Assembly (NCBI GenBank): GCA_930367215.1
Contig: OV884057.1
Coordinates: forward strand, 244,430,830 to 244,494,829
Reading direction: 5' to 3'
Length of the DNA stretch: 64,000 nucleotides
Source: Pollenia angustigena
Taxonomy: Eukaryota > Arthropoda > Insecta > Diptera > Polleniidae
Both the position numbers and the translations under genes were made by a program. This document shows positions 56,686-64,000 of this stretch, piece after piece. The first letter of the stretch is position 1, and every line of letters begins with the position of its first letter. The notes under the pieces are model-generated. The model worked only from the letters and a program-made list of their open reading frames with translations. It did no database searches and was not told the origin of the DNA.

Positions 56686-57159
56686 ATTGTCGTTCCAAAA
56701 AATCCTTAATAAAAACTTTATTTTTCATCCGATTTTTTTCAAATTATGCTTAAAATTTTGGTAATTAAATATACTATTTGGTTTAGAAATAAAACTTTCC
56801 AGATATTTAATATAACGTAGAAAAAAAACGAAATAAAAATTAAAAATTTTGAAAAAAAACGTAAAAATAGAAATTTTTTGAACTTTAAGGTGCCATTACT
56901 CAGCCATTTCATATCAGATTGAAATTTGTAGCATATCGATTACCTTTCTAACGATATGCCACTTATTTCGACCGGACTTTTTGGTTGGGCTCCACAAGGG
57001 TTTGAGTGGGACCATACACCGAAAAACACAAAAGTACCGTTATCTAAAAAACGGTACTTAGGAAAAAAAATTACAGCGATTTTCGTGTTCAGGAGGTCCC
57101 AATTAACTTATCTAGGCATGTGGTGTTCTTGGTATTTTTTGGCTGTAAACCAGTGTAAT

Positions 57160-57769
57160 TTCTTATTCCAATGCCTCCCTATGGTCCCATGAGTACCATC
57201 TCGTCGAGAATTCTAAAGTCAATAGTTAATTTTCAATGATAATCACATGATAAATGTCTATAGCATAAAGCAAAGTCAATAGTGGTGAATCAGTACAGTT
57301 TAACTATTGACATTTCCAACAGGATATTTTATAACGCAGTCAGTGTGATTTTTTATTAAATACATTGTTTACTACAGTGTTTTTTTGTTTGTACCCGACT
57401 GTTCTCTATAGATTTAATGCCACATTGAATTTTATGAATGATGAGGAAAATTATTTATATAGTTTAAGGCGAATTGAACGAACTGTGCAATTATAAACTA
57501 TTCGTATCGTTTAAAAATAAAACAGCAATGTATTTTACAAAATTGCATAAGATTTCGTTTTCTTTATCTAATGGAAATAGCACAACAATTTTCCAAAAAA
57601 ATTTTTTCCTTTAGCCAGTTTTTTCTATTATACTAGAATATCGAAGGGATTCGATTTCGAAATTTAAAACAAAAATGTTTATTAAATGAGTTGCCAATTT
57701 CTGATCCATTAGTTAGATGAAGTGAAAAAAGATTTACGTGCGCACCTGCAATTTGACCCAATGTCATGG
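57160..57769. other. No gene recognised
   Basis: AT-rich DNA. No coding or repeat structure that I can support. Confidence 0.4.
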
Positions 57770-58005
57770 TGGATCTTAACCATTGGATGGCAAACTATAC
57801 GTTTATGAACCGCCTCCGAGTGTGAAAGGCACCAACACCCTGGGTTACGATTTTGATTGGTAAACCTGCAAGTTATGCACTCATCCCTTGCTTATAAGTC
57901 GAAGCTATCTAACCTCCAATGCTTTTTATGCCAGCAGCTTCCACAGAATAGCAAGAACACCTTGGGATAATCCTCCCTTAAGCCGAATTCCCCCATAAGT
58001 GGAGT
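57770..58005 (-). repeat. Unnamed dispersed repeat family, copy 3
   Basis: The minus strand contains TTATGGGGGAATTCGGCTTA, GGGAGGATTATC, AGCTGCTGGCAT, AAGCAAGGGATGAGTG and TTGGTGCC...CACAC in the order seen in the plus-strand copies at 60735 and 1340. Diverged but colinear with both. Confidence 0.6.
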
Positions 58006-58098
58006 GTTTATTTTATTAAAGTTGCAATAAAAGAACTCAAGAGGTTTATTATAAAGGAAATAAACCAAAAACGTTATTGAAAAGGCAGTAGCGTAACA
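58006..58098 (-). repeat. LTR-like dispersed fragment, copy B
   Basis: Reverse complement of the 8049-8137 fragment at about nine bases in ten, starting TGTTACG at 58098 on the minus strand. It directly abuts copy 3 of the unnamed family, so both may be parts of one element. Confidence 0.55.
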
Positions 58099-58099
58099 A

Positions 58100-59255
58100 T
58101 TGGGGGATTCACTAGGTGTCATAAAGTCGTATGTCCTAAAATAATAACATGAAAAATACGACTGTTATGAACAACATCTCATAATTAAGTGTGCTATTTT
58201 GAATTTAAATCAGCTGACTTAAAACAAATATAAAAATTAATATTTACCTAAAACAAAAATATTTTTTAGTTCTAATCCATTAATTAATAAATTAATTTAG
58301 ATCTTACCTGACTATTTTCCATTTTTCAGACGCAAATCAGAAATAAATTTTATTTTGTTTGTTTACAAAACAGTAGAGTCCTACGCCGATCTGATTTGAC
58401 GTCGCAAGTGATTTGTTGCAAAAATTGCTAGCCGCAGGTTAAATGCGGGTGTAAGCCGGATAAAACCATGCCGTCCACGGCGACGGCTACAAAAACTAGC
58501 GCGGCACGGCTCAGCCGCTCTGCGCTGGTCTCTTCTGAGTAATTACGACATCACAATAAACATAGCAATCAAAGTTCTATTAATTTAAGATACTTTTTGC
58601 TTACAAAGCAACAACAGTATTCTTAAACCATTGTAAAATGTTAGAACATTATGACAATAAAACATGATAGCACACCTTGTGAATACCCCAAATATATTTA
58701 AAAACATTTTGTTTTAAAATGGTTTCGTTAGAGGTGAAAATATCGAAAAATTTATATTCACTAACTGTATGATTATGGTAATCACTAAATAGACTATTTA
58801 AATCATTACATGAATTGTAGTACACTAAAGAATGATTCCAATTATAATTGTATTGAAGGATAAAATCAAAAAATCGGTATTATTAGATAAATATTTTTAT
58901 CTGCGTTTAAAACTACATAATTTTTGATACTGACATGACTCTTGATTATAGCTGTCGCAAATCCAACAGTGAGTACAAAAATGCTCTTCTGCCGTACGGT
59001 AGGGTCAGTAAAAAATAGTTGACCAACAAAAATATAAATAAATATAAATATAATAAAAAATATATCATATGCTCTCACATCCGCTGCAGCATTTTTTTAG
59101 TTTTCGTATTGAAATTTCCAGTCAGTGATTCATATTTATACACGCGTGGTGCAGGTTTGTATCAACATGGAAAAACAGCTATTCTCTTAGCGTCACACAG
59201 TGGGGGATTTGAAAAAAAGCAGCGAACTAAAACTGTAGTTTGTAGCCTAATAATA
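58100..59255. other. No gene recognised; GC-rich patch at 58380-58530
   Basis: The GC-rich patch contains gccgtccacggcgacggc and nearby CG-rich motifs unlike its surroundings, but no family, TIR or ORF is recognised. The rest is AT-rich. Confidence 0.4.
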
Positions 59256-59259
59256 AAAA

Positions 59260-60055
59260 AAAAAAGAAAAATGGATAAAGTTTTACAAACATTTGCAGAC
59301 GATACAGCTTTTCTTAGCGTCCACGAAAACAGTCAAGAAGCATCTCGATACATACAGGATCATATATTTCAACTCGAACTATGGTTATAGTAATGAAGGA
59401 TAAAGGTCAATGAGCAAAAATGCGTACATATAACATTCACCTTGCGTCGGGAATCATGTCCCCCTATTAAAATCAATAATCAAATAATACCTCAAAATTC
59501 GCTTGTTATAAACCTCGGTATTCATCTAGATCGCCGTTTAACGTGGAAAAGCCATATATAGGCAAAATTAACTCAAATGAAACTAAAAGCCATCCAAATT
59601 CATTGGCTTATTGGTAGAAATTCTGTCTTTAGTCTCGACTGCGAACTGCTACTTTACAACTCCATCTTAAAGCCAATCTGGTGCTATGGTATTCAGTTAT
59701 GGGGCACTGCCTCGACCTCTAATATCGAAAAAATTTAAAGGCGCCAAAATAAACTCCTACGAATAATAACAGCTAAAAACTCAAATATTAACAAGGATCT
59801 CAATGTTCCATTAGTTAAAACTATGATTACGAAATATGCAGTAAAATACTTAAAAAAGGCTCGAAATGCATGCGAACCCACTAGCTCGAAATATTTTAAA
59901 TGATAGCGGCCACACTCGCTTAAGGAAAAGAGATAGTACAGCACTTATCCATTTAGATGAGCGATAAACACCTATTTATATGAACAGAACCTGCGATGAA
60001 GAAAATTTTTGTCTGGCACTGGCAGGACATAAAATAAAGTATTAGGATACGATTT
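59260..60055 (+). pseudogene. Jockey-like LINE, RT to C-terminus, degenerate
   Basis: The frame gives VLQTFADDTAFLSVHENSQE, with the FADD palm motif C of Jockey-clade elements. A frameshift follows, then INEQKCVHITFTLRRESCPP-like text (starting VNEQ), NLGIHLDRRLTWKSHI, a stop, LIGRNSVFSLDCELLLYN, SILKPIWCYGIQLWGTAST and LLRIITAKN. The blocks LGIHLDRRLTW and LKPIWxYGIQLWG are close to those of insect Jockey elements. Several stops and frameshifts; upstream RT, endonuclease and ORF1 are missing. An AATAAATAAATAATG tail ends near 60110. Confidence 0.88.
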
Positions 60056-60109
60056 GATTAATTATTGTTAGTTCATATTTATTATATGAAGATTCAATAA
60101 ATAAATAAT

Positions 60110-60734
60110 GAAAAAAAGTAGCAACGAGGAATTAAAAAACTAAAAAAATTAGACTTTTTCTTCCGTTTTAGCAAAAACTCCGTGGAATACAATTTAATAT
60201 TTTAATTTTCAAAGTCGAAATAGGTTTTAAACTCAAAACCCTATTAAAAATAGGTTTTAAGCTTTAAACTGTAACTGAGATATACCTCCCCTTTAGAATT
60301 AATAGTTTACATTAATTTCATTAATTTCAAAAATTCCCCTACTGTGCGGCACGAGATCACATTTTTCCGTAAATCTTTTTGTCCAAAACAGAATTTTTTT
60401 CTTTTTTTACAAATATTCCTGCCAAATGTGTGTGCGTAAAAACATTTACATGAACACATTTGTTTGCTCCACAAAATAGGGAATGTAATGCTGTAAAAGG
60501 TGGTACGTGGTTGTGTCATACTGTGGTCAGCCAACTAACCAGTTCAGAGCTACCAAACAGCTAAAGCAGTCTTGGCATCCAGTCACAAGTCACTCATGCA
60601 TGCATGCTACGACGGCGACGACGAGGTGTTGCACAGTGTCGTTATTTATATCCCGTTATTTTTTAGTAGAATAATATATTGCGCATTCTCTAACCCAGCA
60701 AGCATTTAAGGGTAAGTTTAAACGATTGTAAGGA
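60110..60734. other. No gene recognised
   Basis: Contains a short CGACGG/CGACGA-rich patch near 60612-60632. No coding feature supported. Confidence 0.4.
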
Positions 60735-61440
60735 CGTTACTTCGTCCGCTCTTTGGGAGAGTGGTAGAATTTTTACACATTTTACAAAAAAAAGTACAAT
60801 ACAATCGTAGTTTAAATATCTGGTTTAAGTCCTGCCGGCGGTTGTGAGGATCATCTCCAGGATGTATCACCTTTTGGTGTTACATCCTCCGGGGAATCTC
60901 ATATGCAATCAATACCTGCGATTCGATTAAAATCCAAACCACACCTCTTGAGATCGCGGCTGAACAATGATCCTATCTGGTACCATGTGAGTCAGTAGCC
61001 CCTGGCGGTATTCCACAGGTCTGACTATTTGTTGACGTCTCTCTTAGTATGCTTTCTTCTTTTAGGGAGATTGTCTTTGCGGAAGTTTTGCCTGTCCGCT
61101 GGGAGGATGCTTTCGTAGATTACGTGGTAAGTCGTAAAAAGAAATAGCTCTAAAAAGCCCACTAAAAGACTGATTTTTCACTACTTGTGGGAGATTTCGG
61201 CCTAAGGGAGGACTATCGCTAGTTGAAAGAGGACTATTCAGCTGCTGGCATTTTTAGAAATTCGCTACAAGGCGTGAAGGATTAATATTGGCGGATTATA
61301 CACCCAAAACTGCAATATGAATGGTGCCTCTCACATATGGGGGATTGGTAAATGCATAGCTTGTCACACAGTGTCTAAGTTCCCTCTTGAGATTACGTCA
61401 AGGCAGGTGCTTATGTAAATCTGTTCCGCATCTGGTTTTA
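60735..61440 (+). repeat. Unnamed dispersed repeat family, copy 2
   Basis: Landmarks shared with copy 1 include CCTATCTGGTACCATG, CAGTAGCCCCTGG, GGGAGATTTCGGCC, GGGAGGACTATC, AATGGTGCCTCTCACAT and GGTAAATGC, in the same order. Noncoding; no TIRs or LTRs recognised. Confidence 0.6.
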
Positions 61441-62200
61441 GTCTTCTTTATCACATTCTGAATGAGCAAAAAAATAAAATTCCTAAAAAAAAATTGCTTC
61501 AGAAAAAAAAAACACAGTTCCGGAAACTTATCTTGACGTTAACATTTATAAAATCTATAAAGCCATTTCTCGTTCGATAGGTCCATTTTTAGTGCAAGCT
61601 TTTTTTCAAGTTCTCTATAAAATTATGGAATTGTGAAGGAAAGATAAACCATCATTAATGATTGATACCTAAATTCGATTTAAAATATTTTCAACCATTT
61701 CATATGTACAAAATTAGCTTAAGCCTGTAGCTTTTATAAAAGACGTACGGACTTTTTGTACTTCATTTTGTTGTTGAATAAAAATGGTTGAAAAAAATTT
61801 GCTCCGCACAGAAAAGTATTTGATCCAAAAAAGATGGCCAACATTTTTAAACGTGTTTTTTGAATTAAAAGTTTGCGTTTTTTATAGTTTCAAGTTCAGT
61901 TTGTTATAAAAAATCTAATGGCAGACATTTGGTGGGTTCGTGTTGTTTTTTTCCAGTGATTTCCGATTCAGTTGGTGGGTCCGAAAAAATCCTTCTTGAA
62001 GTGTTGCCATTATTAGTGTTGTCGTACCCTGGTTTTGGAACATCTACAATCTCGTCTTAAAGCTGTTTTTGTATGACTTATTTCTTAAACAAGTGCTTTC
62101 TTTATCTTCTTCGCTTCTTCCTGGTCACTTTTGAGCTATCAGTTTATATAAAAGATGAAGTGTCGATTCTAAAAAGCATATGCGTTCATGAAAAGTTAAC
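61441..62200. other. No gene recognised
   Basis: AT-rich DNA. A frame starting at 62073 continues into the tandem duplication but has no family features. Confidence 0.4.
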
Positions 62201-62820
62201 AAACCGAACTTTAAAGCAGCAATGTCTTTTAAAGATTGGCCGCAAATGTAACAGCTCTTGTAGATTTTGTGGCCGTTGCAGAATTGCAGACTTTCCCTCG
62301 ATTATTGTCAGTAGCATCGTATGTTTTGATTTGTGCAATACTTCCATATACATGGCACTTTGCTTTTGTTCAACAATTGAATTTGATTAATTCTTTGCCG
62401 CTAGGTAAAGAGTTATTAAGTCAGAATGTATACAAAAAGAAAAGCACTGGGATATATTAAGTTTTTAATACTTACTTTAGGTACCAGTTGTACTTAACGT
62501 ATGTAACGTATACAAACCGAACTTTAAAGCAGCAATGTCTTTTAAAGACTGGCCGCAAATGTAACAGCTCTTGTAGATTTTGTGGCCGTTGCAGCATTGC
62601 AGACTTTCCCTCGATTATTGTCAGTAGCATCGTATGTTTTGATTTGTGCAATACTTCCATATACATGGCACTTTGCTTTTGTTCAACAATTGAATTTGAT
62701 TATTTCTTTGCCGCTAGGTAAAGAGTTATTAAGTCAGAATGTATACAAAAAGAAAAGCACAGGGATATATTAAGTTTTTAATACTTACTTTAGGTACGAG
62801 TTGTACTTAACGTATTTAAC
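62201..62820 (+). repeat. 313-bp tandem duplication
   Basis: The unit 62201-62513 is repeated at 62514-62820 with only a few differences (for example agattgg/agactgg, agaattg/agcattg, actggg/acaggg). Both copies contain matching open frames (62236-62460 and 62582-62773 on the plus strand). Equal frames in a recent duplication do not prove coding, and no family is recognised. High identity implies a recent duplication or an assembly artefact. Confidence 0.9.
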
Positions 62821-62900
62821 GTACTTAAAACAATCCTAAATGGGATTACTTTCGAAAACCAATCACGGAACTTGTTAAGATAAGTACAAAATTCTTTAAC

Positions 62901-63814
62901 CAAGTAAAAAAAAGTAATTTCAATTTTTGGGAATACAAAATTTTAATTTCAAAAGATTTTGTTATTCGTGCTTAATTCCCAGTTTTTATTATTGATAAAA
63001 ACACTTGAAATTTATTGTTGATGGGATAAGCTATTCCTATGCATTTCACTGGTTGCTTAGGCCAGATCATCAGGAAACTTCATCCATAAAGGTTTTAGAC
63101 AAACTAAAGATATTAAACCAAATAAAACTGTTAAACGTATAAGAATTATAGCAACAGTTCTACTTGTAACAATATCAAAGTTTAAACAAAACACATCAAC
63201 AATAAACAACAGTGGGTTCATCTCATCTTACATTTCCCCACTACAATTAGTTGAAATTCTCTCAACATTAATTGTAGTTGTAAGTAGGTTAAGAAAAACA
63301 AAATGAAAAAAACAACAACTTACAAAAGATGTTGTCAATTAAGTGTTTTTTAGGCCGTGCACTGCCTGTTTATTATCAAAAAGTAATTTCAATTTTTGGG
63401 AATACACTTAATTGACAACATCTTTTGTAAGTTGTTGTTTTTTTCATTTTGTTTTTCTTAACCTACTTACAACTACAATTAATGTTGAGAGAATTTCAAC
63501 TAATTGTAGTGGGGAAATGTAAGATGAGATGAACCCACTGTTGTTTATTGTTGATGTGTTTTGTTTAAACTTTGATATTGTTACAAGTAGAACTGTTGCT
63601 ATAATTCTTATACGTTTAACAGTTTTATTTGGTTTAATATCTTTAGTTTGTCTAAAACCTTTATGGATGAAGTTTCCTGATGATCTGGCCTAAGCAACCA
63701 GTGAAATGCATAGGAATAGCTTATCCCATCAACAATAAATTTCAAGTGTTTTTATCAATAATAAAAACTGGGAATTAAGCACGAATAACAAAATCTTTTG
63801 CAAGTAAAAAAAAG
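62901..63814. repeat. 395-bp inverted repeat with 59-bp loop, flanked by a 14-bp direct repeat
   Basis: Left arm 62951-63345 and right arm 63405-63799 are equal in length, and I find no mismatch by eye. The loop (63346-63404) contains aagtaatttcaatttttggg, also present just outside the left arm at 62913-62932. A 14-bp direct repeat CAAGTAAAAAAAAG lies at 62901-62914 and 63801-63814, possibly a target duplication. Each arm is noncoding. A diverged segment of the same arm sequence occurs at 26912-26985, so the arm belongs to a dispersed family. Confidence 0.93.
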
Positions 63815-64000
63815 ATTAAACTTGTTGTTGGTAGTGTCACTCTGAGAATAAAATTACACTATAAAAACATCACACAAGTAGTTTAAAAACGATTTGTTTG
63901 TTGTGTGTAGAACAACAAAATCAACAGAACAAACGAAAACACATTGTTTTCACGTTTAAAAAGTAAAATTGAGAACTCTTGCTTCCCGTTTACTTAATAT
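63815..64000. other. No feature seen
   Basis: AT-rich sequence to the window end. Confidence 0.4.

Larger units (their letters stand above)
55214..57155. mobile_element. CACTG-ended element with TAA duplication, long copy
   Basis: Starts CACTGCTTTACA and ends with the complement of CACTGGTTTACAG. It is flanked by TAA (55211-55213, 57156-57158). Inverted arms of more than 400 bp at each end (55214-55655, 56690-57155) match the arms of the 29351 element very closely. This copy also has about 1 kb of interior: a 22-bp inverted repeat (55654-55675 / 55733-55754), an inner TIR pair at 55755 and 56685, and a possible spliced ORF. Confidence 0.9.

Noticed and set aside
58380..58530. GC-rich patch as a possible promoter or CpG-like element
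   Set aside because: No downstream ORF or core promoter motif that I can support; may be an unassigned repeat.

Overview
This is AT-rich nuclear DNA from an insect, most likely a higher fly. The evidence is the mix of mobile elements: a Bel/Pao LTR retrotransposon, Jockey-, RTE- and CR1/L2-like LINEs, three DD41D (rosa-like) mariner remnants, a Tc1 remnant, several hATs, a Helitron helicase tail and many short terminal-inverted-repeat (TIR) elements. A motif familiar from fly dispersed repeats is also present near 18.8 kb. Species assignment is inference. I see no intact cellular gene, no tRNA or rRNA gene, no CRISPR array and no bacterial operon. The window is a layered transposon graveyard lying between, or inside an intron of, genes outside it.

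Layout. 0-2.6 kb: LINE tail, one copy of an unnamed dispersed family, and a pogo-like MITE. 4.6-6 kb: a direct-plus-inverted repeat cluster with tRNA-like A and B boxes. 6.3-11.6 kb: run of TIR elements (several with clean target-site duplications, TSDs) and a rosa-like mariner. 13-20.6 kb: a 286-bp MITE hit by a hAT, itself hit by a CACTA-ended MITE and a hAT MITE, then a Helitron-like block. 20.7-22.5 kb: a SINE-like hairpin unit and another hAT. 24.3-30.5 kb: MITEs, a second mariner, an RTE LINE in pieces, a Tc1 transposase and a CACTG-ended element. 33-39.1 kb: MITEs and a Bel/Pao provirus with gag, protease and integrase but no visible reverse transcriptase. 40.3-42.1 kb: a pogo-like end and a third mariner. 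42.1-45.2 kb: the longest repeat-poor stretch. 45.2-53 kb: three LINE pieces, a CGAC/GTCG-rich TIR element with tandem hairpins, and a LINE split by a hAT. 55.2-57.2 kb: a large relative of the 29.4 kb element carrying a possible two-exon gene fragment. 57.8-61.4 kb: two more copies of the unnamed family and a Jockey LINE. 62.2-63.8 kb: a 313-bp tandem duplication and a 395-bp inverted repeat that looks perfect.

How it fits together. All transposases and polymerases seen are broken, so nothing here looks autonomously mobile. Many boundaries can still be fixed from the sequence alone because TIRs and TSDs match (8 bp for hATs, TA for Tc1/mariner-type MITEs, TAA/TTA for CACTA/CACTG-ended elements). 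The insertion order can therefore be read from nesting. The most unusual objects are the 395-bp hairpin, the paired palindromic repeats near 50.1 kb, the spliced-looking ORF inside the 55.2 kb element, and four elements sharing CACTA/CACTG ends with TAA/TTA duplications.
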